6,018 bases of DNA from JBFKOL01 sp041628815 (GTDB lineage Bacteria; Bacteroidota; Bacteroidia; Chitinophagales; Saprospiraceae). Location: assembly GCA_041628815.1 (NCBI GenBank), contig JBFKOL010000274.1, forward strand, positions 1 to 6,018, given 5' to 3'. The position numbers and the translations under genes were made by a program. The notes below the pieces were generated by a model. It searched no databases. It had not been told where the DNA came from and saw only the letters and a list, made by a program, of their open reading frames with translations. Positions 1-6,018 of this stretch are shown here, piece after piece (position 1 is the first letter of the stretch; the number at the start of each line of letters is the position of its first letter).

Positions 1-169
1 CATAAGCCGACATCGTTTTGGCTATGGTGCCTACGGCGGCGCCTACTTGGAAAAAATGTCGTGCTACCTCCTGCCCAGCACCGATCTCTGCAAAAGTGCC
101 ATAGATCCGATCATTCAAATTGATCTCTAAAGCTTTCTGTTCTGTTTTAAGTATATGCCTGTGATTCAT
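1..169 (-). CDS. N-terminal fragment of a conserved cytosolic protein with a GTFAEIGAGQEVAR signature (3' end off window)
   Basis: On the minus strand an open frame runs from a stop at 245-247 to the left edge. From ATG 167-169 it reads MNHRHILKTEQKALEINL, then NDRIYGTFAEIGAGQEVARH, then a Gly/Ala-rich stretch ending GTIAKTMSAY at the edge (56 residues visible). I recognise the GTFAEIGAGQEVAR and GTIAKTMSAY blocks from memory as the highly conserved start of a roughly 480-residue protein widespread in Bacteroidota. Its database product names are inconsistent (some entries say TonB-dependent receptor, which this soluble-looking start does not support), so I assign no function. There is no signal peptide; the start is charged and hydrophilic, which suggests a cytosolic protein. 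ATG 169 is chosen because the conserved part begins right after it; GTG 188-190 is an in-frame alternative. The purine-rich stretch GAGATGGCGG lies directly upstream. The gene is divergent from the exported-protein gene at 255. Confidence 0.72.
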   Translation of the reverse strand, partial: MNHRHILKTEQKALEINLNDRIYGTFAEIGAGQEVARHFFQVGAAVGTIAKTMSAY

Positions 170-190
170 CCGCCATCTCAAATGATCCAC

Positions 191-198
191 CAAAATTA
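191..198 (-). promoter_or_regulatory. Candidate -7 box TAATTTTG for the left-edge gene
   Basis: Read on the minus strand, 198-191 is TAATTTTG, an exact match to the Bacteroidota -7 consensus TAnnTTTG. It lies 21 nt upstream of the ATG at 169, giving a short leader of about 15 nt. No clear TTG -33 element is found at the usual distance, so the call is weak. On the plus strand 197-204 reads TAGAATTG, one mismatch from the same consensus, and could serve the divergent gene at 255. The 85-bp spacer 170-254 holds nothing else that I can recognise. Confidence 0.3.
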
Positions 199-254
199 GA
201 ATTGTTTCCAACTTTATCTTAAGAAGAAATCCGTCATAATATCGTTATTGTGTC

Positions 255-1727
255 ATGCATATTGTATTGCTGGTTCTTTTTATGGTAGCCGGAAATACTG
301 TCTGGGCTCAATTTTCGGAAGGACATCGTCTCTACCTGAACAAGCAGATCCGTTATGTCAATGAGTCCATTCATGGCATGTTGGTCGCCCACCGTCTGGT
401 AGAAGGCTACAACCAGGAAATCAACAAATATGTGGACCTGCCAAGCTATAAGGTGAATGATTTCGATAACAGCGATCTGCCAGCAGATCTTTTCGGAGAA
501 ACCAAGCAATGGTTTTATGAGAAGCCCCCCAACAAACTTTACAATGAACTTCTTGTAGATGCCAGACGGACCCAATTCCCCCTGCAGTCGTGGCCGCTAA
601 TATCCCAGTTGAGGAATATTACCAAGTTCGTTAACAACGAACGCATAACACTGGGATCGACGCTCTCACAAGAGAGACTCAACCAATTAGCGACCATTCA
701 AAAAGTTTTTTTAGGCCTCGAAAGTATGGCTTCATATTACGAGGAGTTTAATGCCCATGTTGAAGCCCTGGAGAAAGCCCTCCTTCAACCGTATCACGAT
801 ATCAGCACGCTGGATCCCACTAGGAAACAGGTATATACTGCACTGGTAGAAATGCACTACGACATAAAGGCTGCTCTTCGGTTTATCAAAAAGGACAACC
901 GAAGCAGCATCACACAGATATTGTCCAAAATAGAAAAGGAAAGAAACTGGCTTCGCACCTGTATCAACGAACTTGCTTCTGAAGATGAAAAAAAGCAGTT
1001 ATCTGGTATTTCCTTAAAACTTGAAGAGATTTTCAGTGTCATGACCTCTTACGCCCGAGGCATCACCACTCCTGATGAATATTCAATGTATGGACCTGGT
1101 TATTACACGTTCAACGTAGCTATACTGACGCTGACCAACCGATATGGAAATGGCTATATCTCCGAGATCAATGCCTTTTTTGAAGAAAACAACTGGAGAG
1201 TCATACATTTTCTTGAAGAAGCTCATTTCGTCAAAGTAATCTATCCTGAAAAAATTCCCCGAGAAGCAGTTTACAAAGAGTCATCCGTGGCACCCCCTGA
1301 AATAAAAACCCCGGATCTTATCAAAGAATCGTCTCTGCCGGAACCCGTTCAAAAGGAGCTAAGTATTATAGTTGAAAAGCCTCCTCCTCCACTTTCCGTG
1401 ATTGGATCGTATTCTTTCAAAGTGGATTCCGTAGATTTTGAGGTAGAATTGTTTGATCACAGGATAGAAGATGGAGACCTGATTTCCATCAATGTCAATG
1501 GCGAGTGGGTTTTCGAAAACATTTCTCTCGAAAAAGAATCCAAGTCACTTAAGTTGAAAGCAGATCCTGGTTCTGAACACTACATTCTCATCAGGGCCGA
1601 TAATGAAGGTTGGAGACCTCCCAATACCATCGGGGTAAGATATATAAGCAATGGTGTTGTCAAGAACTTCTTTCTCGTCCGTGATTTAAAAGCCTTTCAG
1701 GCCATTGAAATAAAATACAGTCTGTAA
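255..1727 (+). CDS. Exported protein of unknown function, helical body plus C-terminal beta-rich DGD/PPNT domain
   Basis: This 490-residue protein has no function I can name. Residues 1-18 look like a signal peptide: a hydrophobic stretch (IVLLVLFMVAG) ending in the AxA-like site TVWA before Gln19. Residue 19 is not Cys, so it is not a lipoprotein. An in-frame TAA at 237-239 and no other start codon after it fix ATG 255. Residues about 22-265 are rich in Leu, Glu and Lys and probably alpha-helical. Residues 278-332 form a Tyr/Asn-rich segment (MYGPGYYTFN, TNRYGNGYISE, VKVIYPEK). A Pro/Glu/Lys-rich linker covers 333-382, with PPPP at 376-379. The C-terminal domain, about 384-490, alternates as beta strands and carries DGD (406-408), NGEW (415-418) and RPPNT (454-458). 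I recall this pattern (DGDxISVxxNG...PPNT) from other secreted Bacteroidota proteins, but not a role. The likely location is the periplasm or outer surface. No T9SS C-terminal signal is apparent. It ends 3 bp before the stop of the convergent regulator gene. Confidence 0.85.
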   Translation: MHIVLLVLFMVAGNTVWAQFSEGHRLYLNKQIRYVNESIHGMLVAHRLVEGYNQEINKYVDLPSYKVNDFDNSDLPADLFGETKQWFYEKPPNKLYNELLVDARRTQFPLQSWPLISQLRNITKFVNNERITLGSTLSQERLNQLATIQKVFLGLESMASYYEEFNAHVEALEKALLQPYHDISTLDPTRKQVYTALVEMHYDIKAALRFIKKDNRSSITQILSKIEKERNWLRTCINELASEDEKKQLSGISLKLEEIFSVMTSYARGITTPDEYSMYGPGYYTFNVAILTLTNRYGNGYISEINAFFEENNWRVIHFLEEAHFVKVIYPEKIPREAVYKESSVAPPEIKTPDLIKESSLPEPVQKELSIIVEKPPPPLSVIGSYSFKVDSVDFEVELFDHRIEDGDLISINVNGEWVFENISLEKESKSLKLKADPGSEHYILIRADNEGWRPPNTIGVRYISNGVVKNFFLVRDLKAFQAIEIKYSL

Positions 1728-1730
1728 TCT

Positions 1731-2603
1731 TTACTGTGATGCCAGAAACTCTTTGGTGTCACTGTAGGAGTTCAATATTGAAACGTTTTCACTTTGCTTG
1801 ATACTGGAGTTAATGGTCTGAATACCGCTGAGGAGGATTTGAGTTTCAGGATAAGCCTTTTGTAGCTTTTCCAAATAGAGATTGATATCCGGTGTTGCCT
1901 TTTGTTCATTGATGATGGTGAAGATGTAATTGATCTTGCAGATGTCAGAGATCTCTATTAGTTCGCTTAAGTCTGTATTAGTGCCGGCATTGACTACTTT
2001 GAAGCCCTCTTTTTTTATCAGGTAGTGCAAAAACAATAGGCTCAGCTCATTGGTTTCTCCTGTCGGAAGATATATTAAGACGGTCTCCGGTCTTTTTACT
2101 TTGAGTTTGTCGATTTCGGCAATGCACTTACGCTTGATCAATTCTGAGACGAATTTTTCATGGATGGACTTAATGCTTCCGGTAACCCACATCATGGCCA
2201 GTTTGTCCAACAGTGGGTAAATGACTTCGATCATTGTGTATTCAAATCCTTGCTGTTCGATGCTCCTTGTTAGCAACCGGCCGAATTTCTCTTCGTCAAG
2301 CTCAATCAATGAAATGGTCAGCGAGTCAAGTTGACCTTCAAAAGATTCATCTACTTCGGTTATTTCCGCCACTTTTTTCTGGATTTGTTCTTTATCCATC
2401 TTAGCGATCTTGGAAATTTTGAACCCGTGCCTGTTGAGAAGGGCAATATTCAATATTAGCTTTAGGTCATCATCGAGGTAGTACCGGATATTCGTTGGTG
2501 TCCTTTTTGGCTTAAGGATATTGTATCTTTTTTCCCATATGCGGAGAGTGTGGGCTTTGACCCCCGACAATTTTTCCAGGTCCTTGATGGAGTATACAAC
2601 CAT
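1731..2603 (-). CDS. MerR-family regulator with degenerate cobalamin-binding sensor (CarH/LitR architecture)
   Basis: A 290-residue transcription regulator. Residues 3-70 form the MerR winged-helix DNA-binding domain (YSIKDLEKLSGVKAHTLRIW, then EKRY and the RYY wing). Residues about 88-165 match the four-helix cap of B12-dependent photoreceptor regulators, and 172-285 match the Rossmann-like cobalamin-binding domain. In cobalamin-binding CarH proteins the cap carries W-x9-E-H; here W139 and E149 are kept but the His is Lys150. The lower axial ligand lies in an E-x-H-x-x-G type motif; here the line is ETNELS (183-188), with Asn185 for His and Ser188 for Gly. Adenosylcobalamin binding through the usual ligand is therefore unlikely, and the ligand, if any, is unknown. 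Cys160 and Cys222 are its only cysteines. ATG 2601-2603 directly precedes the conserved MerR start; AGGAT lies 10 nt upstream. It is divergent from bshA across 131 bp, so control of itself and possibly bshA is an inference. No carotenoid or photolyase gene, the usual CarH targets, is in view. Confidence 0.9.
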   Translation of the reverse strand: MVVYSIKDLEKLSGVKAHTLRIWEKRYNILKPKRTPTNIRYYLDDDLKLILNIALLNRHGFKISKIAKMDKEQIQKKVAEITEVDESFEGQLDSLTISLIELDEEKFGRLLTRSIEQQGFEYTMIEVIYPLLDKLAMMWVTGSIKSIHEKFVSELIKRKCIAEIDKLKVKRPETVLIYLPTGETNELSLLFLHYLIKKEGFKVVNAGTNTDLSELIEISDICKINYIFTIINEQKATPDINLYLEKLQKAYPETQILLSGIQTINSSIKQSENVSILNSYSDTKEFLASQ

Positions 2604-2634
2604 ATGCCTATAGATCCTGTTTAGAACGGATTAC

Positions 2635-2663
2635 TTAAACACCAATACAAATTTATGGTTTAA
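2635..2663. repeat. Inverted repeat TTAAAC-N17-GTTTAA around the regulator promoter
   Basis: TTAAAC at 2635-2640 and GTTTAA at 2658-2663 are exact reverse complements separated by 17 bp. The dyad centre (2649) falls on the candidate -7 box and on the ATACA at 2645-2649. A further half-site, GTTTA, is at 2619-2623 and pairs with the left arm as GTTTA-N12-TAAAC. It could be a dimer binding site over the promoter or a leader RNA hairpin; in this AT-rich spacer, chance is also possible. Confidence 0.3.
2648..2655 (-). promoter_or_regulatory. Candidate -7 box TAAATTTG of the regulator gene
   Basis: Read on the minus strand, 2655-2648 is TAAATTTG, an exact match to the Bacteroidota TAnnTTTG element. 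It lies 44 nt upstream of the ATG at 2603, which would give a leader of about 35-40 nt. The -33 element is poor: TTTC at 2681-2678, 22 nt upstream, instead of TTTG. The box lies inside a 6-bp inverted repeat and overlaps an ATACA copy, as expected for a repressible promoter. Confidence 0.42.
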
Positions 2664-2684
2664 ATTGAGTCTGAATCGAAATGT

Positions 2685-2695
2685 ATGCCCGGCAT
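2685..2695. repeat. Short palindrome ATGCC-C-GGCAT upstream of bshA
   Basis: Perfect 5-bp arms flank a single C in an otherwise AT-rich spacer, 39 bp before the bshA start. It lies inside the TGTAT-N13-ATACA pair (2682-2704), so it may be the core of one operator. No convincing -7/-33 pair for bshA was found; the nearest candidate is TGTATTTG at 2709-2716, one mismatch from TAnnTTTG and lacking a -33 TTG. Confidence 0.25.
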
Positions 2696-2734
2696 GGCGA
2701 TACACGTCTGTATTTGTAAAGTGAAATTTGATTC

Positions 2735-3874
2735 ATGAAAATAGGTATAGTTTGTTATCCTACCTTTGGAGGAAGTGGAGTTGTAGCAACAGAGTTGGGG
2801 ATAAATCTGGCAAAGAAGGACTACGAGGTCCATTTTATAACTTATGAACGTCCTGCAAGACTGGATGTCTTTTTAGGTAATGTATATTACCATGAAGTGC
2901 TTCCCTTCAAGTACAGCCTGTTCAAATACACTCCTTACGAAACCACGCTCGCCGGAAGAATGGTGGATGTGGTCATTAATAACCAACTTGACCTATTGCA
3001 TGTTCATTACGCCATACCTCATGCTTCGGTTGCTTTTATGGCCAAAGCCATCCTGAAGACTAAGGGCATTCACATTCCCGTCATTACGACACTGCACGGC
3101 ACCGATATTACTTTGGTGGGGAAAGATCCTTCACTCTCTCCTGTCGTCGAATTCAGTATCAATAATAGCGATGGCGTCACGGCCGTCTCCAATTTCTTGA
3201 AAGAGGCAACCTTTAATAATTTTGATATTTCGCGGGATATAGATGTGATATACAATTTTATTGATTTCACACATTTTAACAAAAAGGACAAGGACCATTT
3301 TAAAAAGGCCATTGCCCCTGATGGAGAAAAAATTATCACGCACATTTCAAATTTCAGGACTGTCAAACGAGCAGAAGACGCTATCTACATTTTTCAGAGG
3401 GTTTATGAAGAAATTCCCAGCAAGCTCCTCATGATAGGTGACGGTCCGGAGCGCAACAAGCTGGAGAAGGTGTGCCGCGACATTGGTTTGTGTCATGAAG
3501 TGCGCTTTCTCGGCAAACAGGGTGCCATCGAAGAATTGTTATCGATCTCTGATTTGTTCTTGCTGCCTTCATCCAATGAGAGTTTCGGCTTGGCAGCTTT
3601 GGAGGCCATGGCACTTGAAGTGCCGGTCGTGTCATCCAATGTTGGTGGTATACCAGAAGTAAACGAACACGGGATCACTGGATTTCTGAGCAATGTTGGT
3701 GATGTAGATGCCATGGCGAATCATGCAAAATACATTCTTCGAGATCCCGTCATTCACGACAGGTTTAGGAAAAACGCATATGCCAAGGCAAGGGAGTTTG
3801 ATGTCGAAAAGATCATTCCTCAATACGAAGCCGTTTATCAGAAAGCTGCGTCTATGGTGTTATCTCAATATTAA
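2735..3874 (+). CDS. bshA: N-acetyl-alpha-D-glucosaminyl L-malate synthase BshA (bacillithiol biosynthesis)
   Basis: BshA is a cytosolic GT4-family, GT-B fold retaining glycosyltransferase. It joins UDP-GlcNAc to L-malate to give GlcNAc-malate and UDP, the first step of bacillithiol synthesis; BshB (deacetylase) and BshC (cysteine ligase) then finish the thiol and are not in this window. The 379-residue length is normal for the family. The N-terminal domain has the glycine-rich loop FGGSGVVATELG (11-22), HVHYAIPHA (89-97) and TTLHGTDITLVGKDPS (118-133), all BshA hallmarks. VIYNFID (171-177) marks the domain junction. The C-terminal nucleotide-binding domain has SNFRTVKR (205-212), GDGPE (235-239) and the GT4 E-x7-E motif, Glu282 to Glu290 in ESFGLAALE. 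ATG 2735 begins the canonical MKIGIVCYPT start; no Shine-Dalgarno is visible, which is usual in Bacteroidota. It is divergent from the MerR-type gene, and its last 15 bp overlap the 3' end of the convergent porZ. It is intact and nothing suggests transfer. Confidence 0.96.
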   Translation: MKIGIVCYPTFGGSGVVATELGINLAKKDYEVHFITYERPARLDVFLGNVYYHEVLPFKYSLFKYTPYETTLAGRMVDVVINNQLDLLHVHYAIPHASVAFMAKAILKTKGIHIPVITTLHGTDITLVGKDPSLSPVVEFSINNSDGVTAVSNFLKEATFNNFDISRDIDVIYNFIDFTHFNKKDKDHFKKAIAPDGEKIITHISNFRTVKRAEDAIYIFQRVYEEIPSKLLMIGDGPERNKLEKVCRDIGLCHEVRFLGKQGAIEELLSISDLFLLPSSNESFGLAALEAMALEVPVVSSNVGGIPEVNEHGITGFLSNVGDVDAMANHAKYILRDPVIHDRFRKNAYAKAREFDVEKIIPQYEAVYQKAASMVLSQY

Positions 3875-6018
3875 CAGTTTCGTTGCAAATGCATCAGGGC
3901 TGTCAAATGTTCCTTCTTCTGAACTAAAAACCAGGTATACTCCCGAACTGACGCGTTGATTATTCACATCACGACCATTCCAGGTGGCCGTTCCTCCGAG
4001 TGCCCTGGTCTCAAATACAAGAAATCCGTTGATGTCGGTAATCTTTACCCTCGCATTTTCAACGAGGCCCCTGATGGCAATAATTCCGTCATATCCTGGT
4101 TCTACTGGATTGGGAAAAACGACAACACGATCCTTCTTGTGTATGGCTTCAGGCGGGCTTGTTGCTGTTTGATACCCCATAAGTCCCTGGGACGTTCCAA
4201 TCATCATTTCGCCGTTAGTCGGTCTGTAAGCCAGGCTGATGATATGATTATCAAACAAGGGACTCGTCGAAGTATTAAAGCGTTCAACGGACGCTATTCC
4301 GTCAGGAGATTGTACAAAAATACCATTCCTTGTACCAAACCATTTTCTGTTTGCTCCGTCAAAAGCCACGGATAATATGTCCTGATCTGCCAGGAGAAAG
4401 GCGGCAATGCTGTCTTCCTGCACTTTGCGCCTCAAGCCATTGCACGAAAGGTCAAATACATCCTCTCCACAGTCGAATAATACGGGTCCTTCAGAAGTTC
4501 CAGCCCATACTACTCCATCTCGATCCACCTCTACCGTATTTACAGAATTCGTAGTCAATTCGCTGTTGGACCTATTGAATAAACGGATACGGTCATCGGC
4601 ACCGTCCTCTACATTATCCCCAGGATCATAGACAATCAGTCCCCCTGCATTCCCATAGACAGGGGCCCAAAGGAATCCATTTTTGTCGATAGCTAAATCA
4701 ATAAGTGAGTTCAGACCGTCTGTGGAGAAACTATACCACAAGCCGTCTTTTGTGAAAACGTTTAAAGGTTTTGGTGCTCCGTAGGCAGCAACCCATAGAT
4801 TCAGGTCATGATCAAAAGCCAGGGCAGAAACACGTTCACGCGCTTCATCCCCTATGGCGCCTCTAAGCGTTGAGTTAGACTTGTTATAAAGCGTAAAAGT
4901 GTTGTTTTCACTATCGTATTCGGCCATGCCAGCCCAATAACTTCCCGCGTAAATTTTGTCCTCTAGAGGATGGCCGATTATCCTGTTTATACTGAGAAGA
5001 TTTAGGTCTCTTATTCTTGGGTCCAGGAACTCGTTAAAATTCAGCCACTGATCTCGCTCAAGTACATAGTACCCTTCTCGTGAAAAGAGGTAATTAAAGT
5101 TTTCTGAGACCCCTCCAGAGGCCACCAAAACTTTATCCTTATCAATTGAAATTTCACCTACACCGATGAAATAGGGGCTATTATAATTCAGCCTTTTGCA
5201 TGGCCCTCCAATATCCGTGCTATACTTGATATCATTGAAATCATCGGCATACCAAACCGTACCATTAATGTCTTCTACCGCTCCATTTACCTGTGATGGA
5301 CACTGATCTTCCATTTTCAGTACGTCGCCGGTGGAGTCGAGAAGCAGGATTCTGCTGAAATTATTTCCTTTCAGGCCGACTGCCAGCCCATCACTGAAAG
5401 TCTTTAAAAAAGATATCGATGCAGCAGGATCTCTTACCTCATAAAACGCACGAAAAGTCAATCCATCTGAAGAGCGGTATAATGTTTCGTCAGTAGCAAT
5501 CATAAGATCATCCTCCCACAAGAGTGAAGCCGAAGCATTGTACAATGATGGAAGGCCTCTTTCTGGTCCGTAAAGAATCCATTGGCTGAAGTCATTAATG
5601 ATGCGATTCTCACCAAGGTTTACTGAATAAAGTCCTTCTTCGGTAAGTGCATAGAGTCGGTTTTTAAACTCTATTGCTTCATTGGTTTTGACGCCCGTAA
5701 AAATGGTGGCACCAAAAATGAGACTCTCCGGATCGAATTCAACTATGCCGAACCCTGCTGAAATATAGCTTTTCCTCTCGTTGGAGAAAAATACGTGGTA
5801 TAGCTTTTTGTCCCCAGGAATGGATGTGTTATTCTTGACGTTTGATACGGTAACCACTTCCTGGTCCCGGATCAAATCTATGTTGCTGTTGTCATATAGA
5901 ATGATGAGTTGGTCATTGAATGGGTCGTGGTGAATATTTTCAATGCCTATTTCTGAAAGACCATTAGCCTTCGATAGAAACTTTGCTGAAAGATCATCAG
6001 GATTGATTGAGATCAGAC
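3860..6018 (-). CDS. porZ: Type IX secretion system attachment protein PorZ, start off the right edge
   Basis: PorZ is a surface component of the T9SS attachment complex (PorU, PorV, PorQ, PorZ). In Porphyromonas gingivalis it presents anionic LPS to the PorU sortase, which attaches secreted cargo to it. The frame is open from the stop at 3860-3862 to the window edge: 718 residues are visible, against about 776 for the P. gingivalis protein, so roughly 50-60 N-terminal residues including the signal peptide are missing. The TTG at 5873-5875 is internal: the 47 codons upstream continue the conserved sequence (NGLSEIGIENIHHDPFNDQ, then LIILYDNSNIDLI). The body is a series of beta-propeller blades of the two-component-regulator type, for example VSALAFDHDLNLWVAAYG, LIDLAIDKNGFLWAPVYG, VNTVEVDRDGVVWAGTSEG and ILSVAFDGANRKWFGTRNG. 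The last 92 residues (3863-4138) form a T9SS-type C-terminal domain: VVVFPNPVEPGYDG, then VKITDINGFLV, TWNGRD and SSGVYLVF. In the known PorZ this domain is retained. Two close cysteine pairs fit an exported protein. The 3' end overlaps bshA by 15 bp. Confidence 0.9.
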   Translation of the reverse strand, partial: LISINPDDLSAKFLSKANGLSEIGIENIHHDPFNDQLIILYDNSNIDLIRDQEVVTVSNVKNNTSIPGDKKLYHVFFSNERKSYISAGFGIVEFDPESLIFGATIFTGVKTNEAIEFKNRLYALTEEGLYSVNLGENRIINDFSQWILYGPERGLPSLYNASASLLWEDDLMIATDETLYRSSDGLTFRAFYEVRDPAASISFLKTFSDGLAVGLKGNNFSRILLLDSTGDVLKMEDQCPSQVNGAVEDINGTVWYADDFNDIKYSTDIGGPCKRLNYNSPYFIGVGEISIDKDKVLVASGGVSENFNYLFSREGYYVLERDQWLNFNEFLDPRIRDLNLLSINRIIGHPLEDKIYAGSYWAGMAEYDSENNTFTLYNKSNSTLRGAIGDEARERVSALAFDHDLNLWVAAYGAPKPLNVFTKDGLWYSFSTDGLNSLIDLAIDKNGFLWAPVYGNAGGLIVYDPGDNVEDGADDRIRLFNRSNSELTTNSVNTVEVDRDGVVWAGTSEGPVLFDCGEDVFDLSCNGLRRKVQEDSIAAFLLADQDILSVAFDGANRKWFGTRNGIFVQSPDGIASVERFNTSTSPLFDNHIISLAYRPTNGEMMIGTSQGLMGYQTATSPPEAIHKKDRVVVFPNPVEPGYDGIIAIRGLVENARVKITDINGFLVFETRALGGTATWNGRDVNNQRVSSGVYLVFSSEEGTFDSPDAFATKLLILR

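Larger units (their letters stand above)
2594..2713. repeat. Cluster of five TGTAT/ATACA pentamers in the merR-bshA spacer
   Basis: ATACA occurs at 2594-2598 (inside the first codons of the regulator gene), 2645-2649 and 2700-2704. TGTAT, its reverse complement, occurs at 2682-2686 and 2709-2713. The copies at 2682 and 2700 form an inverted pair TGTAT-N13-ATACA, 23 bp overall. Roughly 0.3 copies would be expected by chance in 120 bp, so five is notable, although the pentamer was picked after looking. From memory, CarH-type operators are built from TACA-cored repeats; only the copy at 2592-2599 fits nTnTACAn exactly, and the spacing is not the 11-bp tandem of CarH. I read the cluster as a candidate operator for the divergent MerR protein. 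Confidence 0.4.

Noticed and set aside
234..575. Minus-strand 113-codon open frame
   Set aside because: It lies almost wholly inside the exported-protein gene, has no family signature, and would conflict with the signal-peptide coding region; it is a shadow frame.
1717..1737. Hairpin ACAGT-N11-ACTGT across the stops at 1725-1733, as a bidirectional terminator
   Set aside because: The stem has only five pairs with an 11-nt loop and no T-tract on either side; too weak to call.
2735..2860. Glycine-rich GGSGVVATELG as a generic glycogen-synthase-like or other GT4 enzyme
   Set aside because: The combination with HVHYAIPHA and TTLHGTDITLVGKDPS and the 379-residue length is specific to BshA.
3070..3366. 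Minus-strand open frames within bshA, with others at 3131-3343, 3429-3635, 3493-3714 and 3632-3823
   Set aside because: All are antisense to strongly conserved BshA coding sequence and show no recognisable protein features.
3858..3876. Hairpin TGTTA-N9-TAACA across the bshA/porZ stops
   Set aside because: Most of the complementarity is the two opposed TAA stop codons (TTA and TAA), which pair trivially; there is no GC stem or T-tract.
3956..4631. Plus-strand open frames antisense to porZ
   Set aside because: They overlap the conserved PorZ C-terminal domain and propeller, have biased residue content typical of shadow frames, and no start context.

Overview
The window looks like chromosomal DNA of a Bacteroidota bacterium, most likely of the Cytophagales/Flavobacteriia type. 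Three things point there: a PorZ-type component of the type IX secretion system (T9SS), a bacillithiol-synthesis glycosyltransferase (BshA) of the Bacteroidota/Firmicutes kind, and TAnnTTTG-like -7 promoter boxes with little or no Shine-Dalgarno sequence before the starts. No mobile element, CRISPR array, tRNA or rRNA was seen.

Layout from left to right, strictly alternating in strand: (1) 1-169, minus, the N-terminal fragment of a conserved cytosolic protein whose 3' part lies off the left edge; (2) 255-1727, plus, a 490-residue exported protein of unknown function with an alpha-helical body and a beta-rich C-terminal domain; (3) 1731-2603, minus, a MerR-type regulator of the CarH/LitR architecture (MerR DNA-binding domain plus cobalamin-binding-like sensor) whose cobalamin-ligand residues are substituted; (4) 2735-3874, plus, bshA; (5) 3860-6018, minus, porZ, whose start lies beyond the right edge.

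The two convergent pairs have no intergenic space: genes 2 and 3 end 3 bp apart, and genes 4 and 5 overlap by 15 bp. The two divergent spacers are 85 bp (170-254) and 131 bp (2604-2734). The second spacer is the most structured non-coding stretch here. It has a good -7 box for the regulator gene, a 6-bp inverted repeat around that box, and five copies of TGTAT/ATACA in about 120 bp. This suggests an operator region through which the MerR protein may control itself and perhaps bshA.

The genes do not form an obvious single pathway. BshA makes the first intermediate of the cytosolic thiol bacillithiol, PorZ works on the cell surface in T9SS cargo attachment, and the 490-residue protein is exported. 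The only plausible functional link visible in the DNA is the divergent regulator-bshA pair. I found no convincing new multi-gene system. The most interesting leads are the apparently cobalamin-independent regulator and its repeat-rich intergenic region.
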